DNA from: Chrysomallon squamiferum
Lineage: Eukaryota; Mollusca; Gastropoda; Neomphalida; Peltospiridae
Length of the DNA: 64,000 nucleotides
NCBI GenBank assembly: GCA_012295275.1
Contig: CM022673.1
Span: forward strand, 25,057,261 to 25,121,260
Reading direction: 5' to 3'
This document shows positions 39,543-54,144 of the stretch, piece after piece. Made by a program: the position numbers and the translations under genes. How positions within the stretch are numbered: the first letter of the stretch is position 1; the number at the start of each line of letters is the position of its first letter. Under the pieces are notes generated by a model. That model saw only the letters and a list, made by a program, of their open reading frames with translations. It was not told the origin of the DNA and made no database searches.

Positions 39543-42500
39543 TCAAACATTTGCACACAAAAACTGTCTTTCTCTCCATCAAAAAAAGCCCATTAAAAAA
39601 CAAACAAAAAAACACTTTTTATAAAACTTATATTTTATCTTAACGTCAGAGAAAAAAACCCACATCTTTTCTCAGTTCATTAACAACGTATATTTTTTCA
39701 TTGCTTTTATTTCCTTTCTTTATTGAGACACTATTATTATTGTGCTCTAAGAATGTTTATTACTTCTTTTTTTTTTACATATCATTTAATCTGAGAAAAA
39801 TAACACTTAACATTGCTCATTCATTGGCGACCTTTCATTATCTAGAAGTTAAATCAGTAAACACTGATAAACACACTTCTGAAACTTAATCTGAACTGTA
39901 TCATCCCATTTGTTACAGTCTACAACAAAATAGAAGAATAACCATACCAGTCTCTCAATCTTGTCTACAATAAAAAAAAAAAAAAAATTCTGACAAAATT
40001 AATAATTATCTTATATAAAGAAACAATAGAAATAAATTATTCATACATATATATATATGTATATTTAATTAATGTGAATAACTCATATGAATAGAATCTC
40101 TATAGAACACATAAATATACAGCAAGCCAAAATGCCATACATTAAATGTCCCATTGTATTTACAATAATGTTGAGATTGAATTTTGTCAAACTTTATTTT
40201 AACAGCATTATTTTATTACTAGATTAATAAAAAATGTATTATGCATTTCCGTTTAGATTAACATTTATAATGCATTAAAGCTCAAAGGTCAAGTAACTGA
40301 AAATAATTGTGTTGTAACTGGGAAAAAGGTGCTTAAACAAAGATGACCTTTGAACTCTGAAGATTATGTCCTCAAATTCAATCATTTGCTTTTAGCCAAC
40401 TTTTGAATTAGTTTCAGTGTGCATTTTCTTTGTTAAGCTTTATGAGGGAGTCATGCATTTGACCTGCATGGGACATTAATGTGTGTATGGCCAGTTAGGC
40501 ACGTTCTACAAGCTCTGCATATCCCAGGTTGGCAATATGGAAGATAAACTTGCAGTCTATTTACAGAGCTGACTCCAAGTGTTTGTCAGTTTGGTCCGGA
40601 CTTGAACAACATAACAATTAGCAATGCTTGCTTTACGACAGAGCTCGGGAAATAACAACACAAGTCTCAGTTTCTTCCAGAATATCTTAATATTTGTTTA
40701 CAGTCTCTTCTCATGGACAACAGAAATTATTCCAAACTATAATGTTTATTTTTATTTTATTTTATTTTTTTTTGGAAAATATTTAAGTTCTGCAAATAGA
40801 AAAGAAAGCATTCATTTCATTTTCTGTCCATCTTGGTAAATGTGTATGTGGCTCCACTGATATATCATTATCAAAGGTTAACATCAATTTTTTTTTTCTT
40901 TTTCAAACTAATATTATGTTATTATATATATATATATATATATTATAATGTTCTTTTCTTTCTTTTCCTTTTAAATAAAATTATATGAATCTACACTGAA
41001 TAATCATACTTTTATAATTTCCACAAAAAGTTTGTTTCATATTCAGGGCATGAAGGAAAGATTTATATGTGGATTTTATTGTGGGTTATAAACATTAAAT
41101 TGCTTTGAATAAAACTTTATTGCTCCGGGTAATTGAATTCTTAAACACCTTTACTTTCTAAATGATACATAATTTCAGTTTCAAAATAAAAGTGTATATA
41201 TATATTCACTAAACATAATTATACAACATGCTCTATAAATGTTAAAATAACTTTAAGTAAGAAACATTTTTAAAACAATGGTAGATTGTAAAACAAATTG
41301 TAGTAATAATAATAATAATAATAATAAAAATAAAATAAAATAAAATAAATAAATAATAATAATTACACATAAACACATGCATGCACACACAAAAACACAG
41401 GCCACCAGATTATGACATTCAAAAAAGTGATAAGCTGATCATCAATTTAATTTGGCTTAAATAAATAAAAACTTTAGCATACCATTATAGATGGTTTTTT
41501 CTTCTTCTTCATTTTTTATATTTTTGTTGTTGTAATTAATATAAAACTGTTTACATTTAAAATATCATGTCTCTTATATTTTATTAATAGGATTTAAAAG
41601 GTTTGCATTAAAACCTTATAATAAATAAATAAATAAATAAATAAATTTTAAAAATGACAATTGTGTAATGCTGAAAACAAACAAACCCTCATAAATATTG
41701 ACTAATTAATGTGCTAATCACAATAAATTATTTTATTATTTATTTATTTATTTAAAAAACGTTTTGAAATATTAATGACAACTAGAAATTCACTGTTACA
41801 GCAGTACTCAAACACACCAAAATTAAAATTAACATTACAAAGACATTGATGCCTTCAGTTGAATGAATTCTCTAAACATAGCTGTTCTTTTACAATATAT
41901 TCTTTTAAAAATATTTAAAATTATCTCCAAGCAAATTTCGATGACTTCCTTCCTTCAAGACTCCAACAAAAGGGAATATTTCCTGAATTAAGACAAAGAT
42001 TGTTAATACAGGCATCATCCTAGACAAACATGTTTTTCAAGGACTTGCATGAAAACTGCTCTGGAGTTAATGACGTTGTTGCCTGTTTCTGTCAATTTGC
42101 ATGAGAGATATGTTGATACTACTTGACAAATTTTTTTACCGGCTCTTCACTGATGCATTCAAGTCACTTGTGATAAAATAAACAATTTACTCTGCTTTTA
42201 AAAAAATAAAATAAAAATAATCTCAATAATAATACTGTTTGAAGAATCAGCAGTTTTGGAGCAAGGAAACTATTAATTATACTGACAGCAGTGAAACCAG
42301 TGAATCCACTGAATCACAATAAGTATGTATAAATTATATGTTTCATGATGATATCATTCTAAATCAGAATGAAGAAATTTTCAGTATGTGTGTGTGTGTG
42401 TGTTTTGAAAGAAGAACAAGAAGAAATAATAAAAACAAAATTCAGAAAAAAAACACCAAAAAAACAAACAAAAAAAGATTCTACTTCACTCAAGGTCTTC

Positions 42501-43331
42501 TAAATATATTTCTTAATTTTCTGACTAATATGTCATTTTCAACGATTATGTCACTTCTAAACATCAACTCATTATTAAATCAATCAGCCTACTGAAAGTA
42601 AAAAAAACCCTAATAAACTATGAGTTTTAAAATAAATTTAATATATACACTTTTCATTACACAAACATGTGAAATAACAGAACCAAAAATGTCTTTTCTA
42701 TAAAAAAACAACTAATTTAACAGAATCTTTCATATTTTTGAAAAAACGACAAAAAATACAAAACAACAACAACAACAACAAAGAAAACAAACACACAAAC
42801 TGACAGACAAGTGTCATTGGATCAAAATCCTCACCTGCCACTATCAGCAGCAGATCTAAGAACTTTTGTTTGGTGATTTCAGAACTCTTCTGTGTTCTGA
42901 GTGGGGCCTAAGACTCTATACTGGTTGCAAATATACTAAACAGTACTGCAGTCAGTGTATATATATATATATATTTTTTTATATGTGAAGTCTTTTTAAA
43001 AATAAACCTACTACATCTGCATAATGATTTTTAAATTGTATCTATCTATTTATATATATGAATCATCTACTATTCAACTGGGAACCTTCCCCCTTACAAA
43101 TAATACTTGCCCTTGCTATGATATTCAAATGACCTATCCAGGTGTCTATGTCTCTTTATTTTCCAATCGTGCAAGAAGCAGTCATTTTTTTTTGTGAATG
43201 TTAACATGACCTTTTTATGAAAGTGTTACCATGGTACAAAATTTTCAAAGTTTGAGAAATGCACTAATTTATTTTTGAAGTGAATTAAAACTGAAATTAG
43301 TTTCTGCCATTATCACAAAAGAATATGAATC

Positions 43332-43367
<36 letters not shown>

Positions 43368-45318
43368 GGAAATAAAGTAAATGAATTTATAATATGTACA
43401 TAAATATATTAAACTCTACATTAATATCTTTGATGCAACATGTAGCTAGTCATTATGTCAGATGTAAACACAATGGTTTTCGTAAATAATAACAGACTTT
43501 AGCAGTTATTATCCAAAAGGAACCATTAGTTTCTTAATTCAAATGGACTGGAAATGAGAGAGTTTTGGTTCAGAATTTTGAAAGCAAACTGACATCGGAG
43601 TTTATGAGACATTTTGGCTGGGACCCAGTACATAACCACATCCAACTGATTAGTACCAATGATGCACGAAGCCACAGGCTGTGAAAACTGAAATGTTAAG
43701 TAAGATTTCTCATATCTGGACAACCAAGATTGTCTCAAGGTGTTCCACCTTTTAACCCAGGGGCAGCTGTAATCTGCATATTTAATCTCATTGTTACTCC
43801 TCCTGTAAGAACAGTTAAAACTATAGGAACTGTTAAAATGGTAACGATAATGGTAACGTTTCAGTGTTCAAGGTAGTTAAAGAGATGTATTATATTTTTT
43901 TTTTTTTTTTTTTTTTAACTTCATTTTTTATTATTATGTTTTAATTTTTGGTTGCCAGTAAGTTTATCACAACTCCAGAGTGAGAAAATAAAAGTCTGAA
44001 AAGATATTTTTTAAAAACCACCACAGATTTCTAAATACTGAGACAATTTTAACTTGTAAGAAATTAAATCAAATCTCAGTTGCAGTGAAACACATGATAA
44101 ACTGGTGTTTTTGTCTGTTATATGTGTCATTGAACTGTCCTCTGTAATCTAATGACTCTAGCTGACATCTAAATACCGGTTACTACACGTCTGCAGTTTC
44201 AGGTTATTCTGTAATGATACATGTGAGTACATTACTCTATATCCTCCCCTTGTGTTTTACAGACATTCTTTTCCCCTTTCTTCTTCTTCTTTTTTTCTTC
44301 TTTTCTGTTCACTGAAGATCATCTCCATTTCTGAAATTCCGTCAATATGTGTACTGTTTTGGTCTAAATACTATAAAATAAGAATCTGAAACAAAACTAA
44401 AAATCTGTGTTGTTGTGAATATCATGTAAATGGTACCACAGACGTTAAGCAGCACTTGGTTTCAGTCAGCTAATTGGTTTAAGCGAGTAACACTGAGCCA
44501 AACACCGAACCAGGCTACAGTCAAATGAAACGGTAATCGAGACAGCCCAAGTTCAACCGAAGGAATTTACAAACTTAATCTGCTAATTTACAATCCTTGC
44601 AAATCTTGATTAAAAACCAGAGATGGTAGTTTGGCTGCATTTTCCCTTGTATTTCCCCAAGGGCTAAGTATGCACAATCCATTCTGTCACACAAAGAAAA
44701 CTGCCAAACAGTAAATGATTTAAAGGACTACAGGTCCTTCCTGTGCTATTATGAAAATAGATAAGTGAAAAATTGTAACTGTAATCAGTACTAATAATCT
44801 TAAAAACATGTTATTTCTGCTCTTCGACGTTCATGTAGTGCACTATAAACTGATAAACAATGATATGCACATCTGTTTCATATACTTTGTGTCTTATATG
44901 AATAAATTGTTATAAACAAATTTAAGTATGTTTAAATTATAGTTCAATATCTAAATTTTTTTAAAATATCAAAATCCAATTCTTCTTTAAAAAAATAAAA
45001 AAATAAAAAAACACCAAAACACCAATTTATTCCCTTTTCTTTTGTAAATGAAAAAAACCATAAGCTCTCTGATTATAACTGATTCCTGGTTCTGTAACAA
45101 TACTCAAGCTGCTAGAAATACTTTTCACTTTGTTTTCTCACCTGCCAGTAACCTGAGCAAGACAAATACTGAAGAGTTGTTTAGCCATTCTACTGGAATG
45201 TTAGCTTAAACTATTAACTTATAATCCATACCAATATATCACAAATCTGATGACTGTGCTTTTTCATTTCTTGCCCATCAATCCATGGAAAATGCAACAT
45301 ATTATATATGTGTATGTT

Positions 45319-45353
<35 letters not shown>

Positions 45354-46421
45354 ATATATATATATATAGCCACATTAGGGAGAAGTAAGGTTTTGTAAAG
45401 GTGAAATAAGACAATAAGATATAATCAAGACTCTCTTGAGAACATAAATCAAACATCTACAAATATGCTTCAATATTCTGTTTCTCATAAAAGCCAGGCC
45501 CTTAGCAAAATATTTTATACAGACTCATGCCATAAGAGGAAAAATTGTTTAACAAAAATGTTATTCTTATGAGCATTTATGATTGTTTATGATTATCTGT
45601 AGTCTCTTTCCTAGAGTCTTGATTGTGGGGACCCCTACTTGAGTAGATTTGTAAATCTAATCTTTACAGTACATGTAATTAATGTTCAGTCATTTATCAT
45701 GTCCATCTCAGTTCAGTTAATCCTGAATACAAATTTTTAAGAAATGTGTTTACTGTCAAGCTATAATCTCAACAGTAAAACAGTGCATTTTTACAATTAT
45801 TTAGGTATTCACATGATCTTCTCCCAAGTGTCCAGCAAGTGATGGGCAGCTGTTTCAGTATTCCTAGAAACAAAGTCTGTACCATTTAATGAATGGCATA
45901 AGAGGCAGATCTGTGTTTTATTGTCATCAAAAAATTCCAGTGAGGCTCCCAGAAAAACAAAGAAGGACTATTAATAGTTACTCCTGTTTCTTTGGAACTG
46001 AAAATGATGAAAATGGATAACTCAACAGGATTATTTTTAACAAACTATTTTTGGTTGTTATTTATTTATTCAGTCCCTTAGGTTCATAAAATTATAGATA
46101 AAAAAAAAAAAATTGAATAGATATTTTTTAAAAACTAAAACAAAAAAATTTCCTCCAATGGTTTTTTAATAAATATAATTTGATGTAAAAAACATGGGAA
46201 GTCCAGTGGAAAATTGTAAAATGTTGTTGTATGATCACTGGATGAAATGGAGGCAAAAGGTATAGATACTTGCATCTGCCAAATCCCACTGATTTTTAAT
46301 TTTTTGTTTTTTAAAAAAGAAGAAAGAAGGCAACTCAGATCTTCACCATGGGTAAAAGTATAGCAAAGTCAAGTACAACAGGGCAACTATTTTGCCCTTA
46401 TTGCCCCATTTTGCTTTAGCC

Positions 46422-46426
<5 letters not shown>

Positions 46427-46481
<55 letters not shown>
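46427..46481. repeat. (CA)n microsatellite
   Basis: About 27 uninterrupted CA units. Confidence 0.95.
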
Positions 46482-46483
<2 letters not shown>

Positions 46484-49400
46484 TTTAGAGTTAGAATTAT
46501 ATTAAAAACAAAATGGTCATCGAAAATTCATAGTATACAGTATTTCCACAGACATAATCTTTTTTGACCCAGGCTGAAACACAGAACTGGTATAAAGAGT
46601 TAACAGGAAGGTTTTTACCTTGTAACATATTCTTAATTCAAAAGATTGCATTGTATATATAGTCTGAGTTAAAGTAATGAGATTTGTGTTTATTAAAATT
46701 TCCTCATGTTGGTTTCCCTGTTCCAAAGTACTACCTAATGTTTGTTATTCATCCTCAGTGTCTCAGCATATATTTCTGTTATATGAGTACTTGCATAGTT
46801 CTAGTGGTATCTGTATAAATAAATTCCCTGTAAGTCAGTCGTCAAAGAATTGTCTCCCTTTACCTTAATGTTAAGGCCTGTGCATGCTAACTAAATATAA
46901 ACTGACCAAAGAGATGTTTTCATGCAACCTTGGAATTTGGTAAACATATCAATATATTCACACCTATTTTCTTAAGATCTGGAGGCAGAAAAAAGATTAT
47001 TTGTCTTAGAAAACAGATCTACTGATGTTAAAGAACTAATTTCCAAATGTGAAAAGGAAGGAATGAAATGTTTTGTATAGTATTGCACTCAACACATTTT
47101 ATTTATGTTTGTCAGGATTATGATATTAAGGATTACTCAGACAACTAGAGAGGAAACCTTTCATGGACTATTCTTTTGCAGTTAGCAGCAAGGGATGTTC
47201 TACATGCAGCATGATAGCACATACCACAGCATTTGTTACTTCAGTTTTGGAACACTGGTTGGAACGAGAAATAGCTGAATGGTTTCACCACAGTGATTAA
47301 TCCAACAACATACCACCCTTATTCAGACACTGATCTACATCTCTGTCAGAAATGTGAACACACAAGATGTTGCTATTAAAATTTGTTCATGCTATATTTC
47401 CTGATGCAGAATATATTTCAGTATTAGTCCTACAAACCTAACATAGAAATAATTCTAATAAAATTTTAAAATCCTAGATATTCTTAACAATATAATCTAT
47501 GTCACATATGTGCACTATCTTGTGTAATAAAAGAACTTGACATTTTTTAATACATTCATGTTTTCTTTTAGTCACTCAGTGATATAAAGTATAAACTTTC
47601 TGAAAATGTCAATACGATATCAAAAACATTAAACTTTGGTATCCTAACAATGAAATATTACACTAATGACGTTTTTTAAGCATAAAATATAAATCCTGAT
47701 AGATTAATGAACAAGAAGATGATGCTAAGTGAAAATAATGCCATGTATCTTTTTTTGTCCTGAAGAACTTAGAAGAAATATGATTTAACCCAACAGAACA
47801 TACTTTTAAGGAATAACTGGTGTTGAAGTTACATCAAATAGAAAACTAAAATGGGTAATATTCACATAGTTATCTAGAGATGTGGATCAAACTCTTTAGG
47901 CATTGATGAATTTTATTGATATTTGTCACTATATAATCTAAATTTATTTCTTTTTCTTTGGAGTTTCAGTTCAGAAACTGTTTTCTAATGCAATGGTGCA
48001 TTTTTTAAAAACCCATGAATTCTAAGATTTTATGATTCATTCTGTTGGTTCTGCTACTTCTATTTTGTATCACCTAATGAGAAATAAAATATTTATCTCT
48101 TTTATTATATTGTGTAAATCTCTTTTCAAGAATGGCAACCATGTCTAGAGGGGGATTAAGTTATTGGCCATTACCTCAAACAATACCTGGTTCCAGCTGA
48201 GTTATACAGTAAAATGTATCTGCTATTTCAAAAACTGACAAATATTTATGAAGCTTCCACAAGAAGCACGGAACAGAACACGAAACAAATTATTAATTTA
48301 GCTTAAAATACTCATTTAATGTGTGTTTTTCACACTGTCTTCAAACAGTGACAAAAAACAGATGTGGTAAAACAGAATTTTGCTTCATCATCATTTTTTT
48401 TTTTTTCTACTTTTTGTTTTATGTTTTGAAACAATCTGTTAGTGAAATATAATACAAGGACAGTAGAAATAAATAAATAAATAAATATTAATGAGATTTC
48501 TGTCATGGATTTTTCCAAATTATTTACAGCTTTTTTTAATAATTTTATCACAACAGTAGATTTTAAAAGTGAATTTTATTATGAAACAAAAGTATAAAAC
48601 TCAACAGCCAGGTTTTCCTACAGAATAAATAAGTAATTCATAAGGTAAGTGTCTAACATTTAATTGTGGTTTTATTTACTTAACTCCAAAAGAAATAATT
48701 AATCAAATTGTGACTTGAATTTTAATTAGAATTTGCATTTTCATTTCCTTTTTTTTAATATCACTTGTGTTCTACCTACTGAGATATTTTGTGTTTATCA
48801 AATATTTTGTTCTTCTCAAGGCTTTTATCCCTTATGTGAAAGGACATGTGAAGATGTCTATAAACATGCCAACTGATAAAAACTGATTAGGAAATATTTA
48901 CAGTGGATTTTCATCTTTGAATGTACAAAAAACCAGATAATCATTGCCTAGTAATATATTAATATCTAAAACATATTATGTTAAAATTCCGAGGTTTTAT
49001 TAAAATTCATTAATTCGTCAGTCTTTACTGTTGAAGATCATTTATTCATAGATGATGCTGTAACGTTGCAAATGTTTGAGATTTGAGTAACTGATTAAAA
49101 CCGTGGGGAATGTTTTCAATGAAAATGTCACTGAATGAAGTGGAGACTTGGTTGCAGGTGAGTTAACATGCTCTGCCATGCACTGTTCACCTAAATACCA
49201 GACAGCACTTCAACTCAGTTCGGTAATCTACACAGCAGAGTCAGGACTGAAATAACACATTTCACAAAGTGTGAAACCAAGTGAAAAACTCTAGCAAAAA
49301 GAGTCTTTGTAAAGACGAAGGAGGGAACGTGTGGTGTTGTGAGCCATTAAAACTTCACTAACTGCACCCAGGTTTACCAGGAGGATATTACACTATCTGG

Positions 49401-50157
49401 TAATAAAATGCATGCAAATATGAATGATGAAATCAGAAATGAAAATTAAATTAACTATTTTTGTAACCAGTGAAAATGGAATAGAAAGATTGAAATTGGT
49501 TATTATCGGTTAGTAAGAAGAGGAATGGTAGATCGGCATACACACACACACCTCATATTACAGCTTAACTGATGCAATACATACAGACTGACGAAATCAC
49601 ACAAAATCACACGAAATTTGATAATGACAACAATAAAAATTTTTTTTTTTTTTTTAAAAAGGACAACACAAGAAAATTGTTGTGCAAATTAAATGGTTTA
49701 GTAAGAAAATGAAAGGTTGCTGTGTATAACTCCAAAACCTATTTCCATATTTGACACTTTCTGAAAAGATGCCCAAAATCTTCTGACATACTATTAAGCT
49801 GGTGTACTATATTGCAATAAGGATGTTTTTTTTTTTTTTTTTCTACTGTGACTAATATTTTTTAAATATCCGGTATTTAGTGGTAAACATTTCAGGATAT
49901 GAAGAATTAAAAACAAACATATCCCCAGTAATTAACTGTGTGCTGTGTCTCTTCTTGATCATTATTATTATAAATAACTGAATAATATTACTAATGATAT
50001 GAATCTTATAAAAGAAAAAAATTACATGTGCATGCATGTGAGTATTTTTGTGTGTATGTGTATAAACATGTGCATGTGAGTGTTTTTGTGGATATCCATG
50101 TGTTTGTGTTTGTGAGTGTGTGTGTGTGTGTTTGACAAATGTTTAAAATCAACTTAC

Positions 50158-50226
50158 CCTTTCTAATTCAATTTTTCTTTTCTGTTGTGACTGAAGCCAT
50201 TTTGTTGGAGTCGTTTCAAGCTCCAT
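50158..50226 (-). CDS. Alternative first coding exon C of the same leftward gene
   Basis: The minus-strand ATG at 50224-50226 opens 23 codons that stop at GAAAGG|gtaagt, a near-perfect donor (GT at 50156-50157), in phase 0. The peptide starts MELETTPTKW and continues with a basic Gln/Lys/Arg/Glu-rich helix-like run (QQKRKIELER). It is too short for family assignment. The ATG follows a T-rich plus-strand run (A-rich on the sense strand). Matching donor phase, strand and spacing with exons A and B suggest a third promoter of one gene. Confidence 0.6.
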
Positions 50227-50919
50227 GTTTTTTTTTTGCAGTGAGATTCTCTCTCAAAGACAGTTAATATTCCTCACCTGCCAGCACAGGATGTTATTTA
50301 TCCAGGTTTCCACACGTGGGATAGTTCACAATGCAAACTGTACACTTTACTAAAGTTAATCTACGTTCACCGCGATTAGTCCATGTCAAAGTCACTAACA
50401 ACAGAATCATTGTGTGCACATCTATGTATCAGTAGATACATCCTAATGAAAAATGTTTTATATTTTCTGCTATTTTTATTAGTTAACGCAAAACGCAGTG
50501 AACCACTGTCAGTTGTTTTGATCATCTGTCCAACTTTGAATGTGGTGCACAGCTGTAAATACAGAACAAAGGTAAAGTAGAAAAAAAAATGAAAAAAAAA
50601 CCTCCCAGTGCAATCTGTTTACTGCATGTTGTTACGTGTCTGTATTTGAACTTACCTATGTGTGTGTGTGTGCGTGTGTGCGCGTGTGTCTGTATGTGTG
50701 TGTGTTTGTGTGTGCAGATGTGACAGTGAAAAATCTCAGCAAAGTCAGTCTAATGGCCATGAGAAAGCTGTTACATGTTTGAACCTGAATGTTGAAAAAG
50801 TTCAACAAATCAATCAACTGTGATGATTAACAGTGAAAAGATTTAAAAGACCCAACTGACTGGAACCTCGCTTAGTAATGAAATAGTCAGTGATCAAAAT
50901 TAAATTAAATGTGTTTTTG

Positions 50920-51300
50920 TGTGTGTGTGTGTATGTAATTGTGAGTGTGTGTTTGTGTTTATATATGTGTGTATAGGTATGTATTTATATTTGTGTATGT
51001 ATGTGTATATATGTATGTGTTTATAATGTATCTGTGTGTTTGTGTTTATATATGTGTGTATAGGTATGTATTTATATTTGTGTATGTATGTGTATATATG
51101 TATCTGTTTATAATGTATCTGTATGTATATGTATGTATGTATGTATGTTTGTTTGTGTATATATGTCTTTGTACATATATATGTGTGTGTGTGTGTGTGT
51201 GTTTATATGTGTATGTATGTATGTATGTATGTATGTATGTATGTATGTATGTATGTATGTATGTATGTATGTATGTATGTATGTATGTATGTACATGTTT
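50920..51300. repeat. GT/ATGT-rich tract with an 87-bp tandem duplication
   Basis: Two 87-bp copies, about 50947-51033 and 51034-51120, share gtgtttatatatgtgtgtat and the following bases. They are followed by GT repeats and then about 19 uninterrupted ATGT units (51217-51295). Because 87 is a multiple of three, a 160-codon Cys/Val/Tyr frame survives across it; this is not regarded as a gene. Confidence 0.9.
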
Positions 51301-52048
51301 GTTTATTTTTATCTCTTACATAAAGCCATCTAAACATGTTTACATTTTCCCAGTTTTTTCTGTTAGGCTTTACCAAGTACCACAGTCAGAATCAGTGCCA
51401 ATCAGATCATCTGAAATTAATTGTTAATTATTTATTTATTTATTTAAGTCACTTCTATAATAATTTGTTTTAATTTTTTTGTTTTAAGTGTAGGTGTTGA
51501 TTGTATTTATGTACAATATACAATAGTTTCTGCACAGTACACACCACAAGTGACAAAAATTGACCAAAAGCACTTCAATGTCAAGGTTACAATTATATTC
51601 AGCACGTTTTATTATACTGACAGTGGATGCATGTTCATATATTGTTATGCAGTCCAGGTTAACAAGGGCTGTCTGTCTGTACCATGTGTGTTTGTGTGTC
51701 TATATTTATCTATGAATCATCACTTGTAAGTAAATGCACTCATGCACAGTTTATTATATATTACGATATTAACTGCAGGCTCAGGAATACGTGTATCTGT
51801 TTTAGATCATATTGTATGCTAAAAATGTTTTAGTATATACAAAATTAATGAGAACAATTAGGAGATAGGGTAATAAGAAAAAATTGACAAATAAAAAAAA
51901 TAAATAAATAAATCTACATAATCATGTTTCAGTAACTGTACAAGCTGTGTAACAGAGCTGTTGAATTGATTCTTATTAATGGACTGACTGAGCTATTTCT
52001 CATTCTAGCTGAACTCCACAACTGATATTAATAATGTAATAATGGGAT

Positions 52049-52049
<1 letters not shown>

Positions 52050-52100
<51 letters not shown>

Positions 52101-52113
52101 GATAGATAGATAG
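52050..52113. repeat. (GT)n-(TA)n-(GATA)n microsatellite
   Basis: GT units to about 52084, a short TA run, then three to four GATA units. Confidence 0.9.
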
Positions 52114-53271
52114 ATATACATATACTATCCTGTCTATGGATGTTGCATAAAAAAAAAATCCTTGCTCCTAATCAGAAAAAAAAATAACCCCTCATATCAT
52201 TTGATTACTTATATTATTAGTTAATGCTACATTTTCTCATAAGAAAAATCACTTTCATTTAATATTTCTAACTCATATAAGTTACGACTAATGACTGCAT
52301 CAGTGTGAGTTTCTTTGTGTTTGTCTGTGCATATAAGTGTGTTGGGGGTCCATTTATACCTTCCTAACAACCAAAAAGCATCATTATAATTGAACAGCAT
52401 GCAAGCTTGAATCCTAAAAGCTTAAAAGATAACGAGTAATATCCTGATTTAGTTTCACTTAACATGATACATCTGTGTTGTATAAAATAACAAAAAAAAA
52501 AAAAAAAAAAAAAAAGTTACTAATTATTCTTTTTTAACTACTGGTTTTTGTATATATACCAGACATAAAATGAAGATTATTATGAAAGATATCATTTTAA
52601 CTACAGGCAGATAATTTATCTCACACTGAAAAGTAATAATAATAATAATAAAGATATAAAAAATAAAAAAAAAGTTTCATCAAGAGTCATAATACATGAA
52701 TTATATGACAAGCCAGATAAGAAAAAATAAAATTTATTTTTTAACAGAAATGTATTAAGTAAAGGAACAAAGAAAACAGGCAACGACAGGTTTGTTGCAA
52801 AAACTGATATTAAAATAACGCAAGTCTTGTATATTAAAAATGTATTAAAAATGTTCAATAATAATTCTGCTCTCTTATTCTGATTCACCAACATAAATTA
52901 TATGAAATTTTTTATTTTTCACTCCACCATAATGTAGTTTATTTTGACTGAATAATTTTACAAAGTTTGATTATTTCATATAAAAATATCTGTGAATTCT
53001 AATAAAATATTTAGGAATTCAAAGATGAAAACGTGCATGTTATAAATGCAATTGCAAAAGCCCTGTGACTCAGCCTGGTGAGTGTATTTCTTTTTTCAAC
53101 TTTTGTTAGCTAAATTGTCTTCTGTGAACTCAAAATAGCTGAAGCAATAATAAAAAAAAAACTTGTAGCATAACAAATAAAGTTTTCACAATATTCTCAT
53201 GTTCAGCATCTTTCTAAATATTTAATTTTAGAAAACAGACTCTTAAATCAGAATATCTTTAAGTCTTTAAT

Positions 53272-53345
53272 CAGTGGATTTCTACATTTTTCAAACCATG
53301 ACCCCTTATGAGCATCTCAATATGATTGATGACCCCCCTTTAAAA
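53272..53345. mobile_element. Possible hAT-type transposon end
   Basis: CAGTGGATTTCTACATTTTTC followed by aaaccatgacccctta resembles the terminus and subterminal region common in non-autonomous hAT elements. The opposite end could not be located, so only the recognisable part is marked. Confidence 0.3.
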
Positions 53346-53689
53346 TTTTTGATTCGATAATATCTAGGGTTACCATATTTTCATCAACCAACAGGAATCT
53401 ATATTCACTATGACAGGTCCCAAAGCTATTTACACATTTTTATTTATTCTTTCTTCCACATCAAGTTGAAAAAAGCTAAAACATATCCTCACTCAAGAAC
53501 GATCTCGCAAAACCTTAGAAAAAAAGGCTATGCACTAAATAATGTATTTCCATCTTCAGTGATGTCAAACATCTGACTCATGTATTTAATCACTTATTTT
53601 CCACTTCACTGACTTCAGATTTCTCTAAAACAACTATTGGCTGTAAAAATAACAGATCTTGATATGTGATAAAATTTTAATTTTCTTAC

Positions 53690-53763
53690 CTTATCCATAT
53701 AGAAATCCATTTCTCTGTAGCTTTTTGTTTCCTTTCAATGCTAAACAGTGAGAAATATTTTAC
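53690..53763 (-). CDS. Candidate exon D with ATG near its 3' end
   Basis: A 74-nt minus-strand segment is bounded by a good acceptor (caaatttctttcag, AG at 53764-53765) and a good donor (GATAAG|gtaaga, GT at 53688-53689). An ATG at 53708-53710 gives MDFYMDK and leaves in phase 0 like exons A-C, so this may be a mostly untranslated second exon carrying a fourth start. Another frame is open through all 74 nt, so an internal coding exon leaving in phase 2 is the alternative. The short coding part makes this the least certain of the four. Confidence 0.4.
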
Positions 53764-54086
53764 CTGAAAGAAATTTGTGGAAATAGTATTTAAAAGATTC
53801 CTTTGAATTTGTCATTCAGTTACGTCATATTTCTGTGTCATTATAACAAACAGTTATAACACACAGTGGCGTATCTAAGATGTGGCAGATACAGTACATG
53901 CCCCAGGCACCAATAATCTGATTGTTATTATGGTAAAGTTATCTAAAAGATGGGTGATGTTTGCAGTTTGACATAGGTGCTGTTTTCTTTAAATCATATT
54001 AAATGTTTGTATTGAACACACTCTGTTTGTTCCATGACTTACAAAATACTTTATTTTCAAAATATTAATTTAAAAAAATAAAATAA

Positions 54087-54144
<58 letters not shown>

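Larger units (their letters stand above)
34729..50157. other. Long non-coding stretch, presumed intron
   Basis: Roughly 15 kb with no supportable exon. Main contents: poly-T (34962-34992), (GT)n (35759-35876), duplicated (CA)n/GATA blocks (36151-36309), poly-A (38152-38186), a pyrimidine tract of TTTC, TTTA and T units (38810-38943), (CA)n (39499-39541), (AT)n (40925-40942), (AAT/AAAT)n (41303-41360), poly-A (43341-43367), (TA)n (about 45330-45368) and (CA)n (46427-46481). Less AT-rich islands at about 38515-38720 and 44410-44700 show no open frame worth calling and may be regulatory. Confidence 0.55.
50227..53689. other. Non-coding stretch, presumed intron
   Basis: Contains GT/ATGT-rich sequence (50920-51300) with an 87-bp tandem duplication, (GT)n-(TA)n-(GATA)n (52050-52113), poly-A (52491-52515), and a possible hAT end at 53272. 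No exon was found. Confidence 0.6.

Noticed and set aside
50945-51427. 160-codon Cys/Val/Tyr frame
   Set aside because: It follows GT and ATGT repeats and an 87-bp duplication whose length is a multiple of three.
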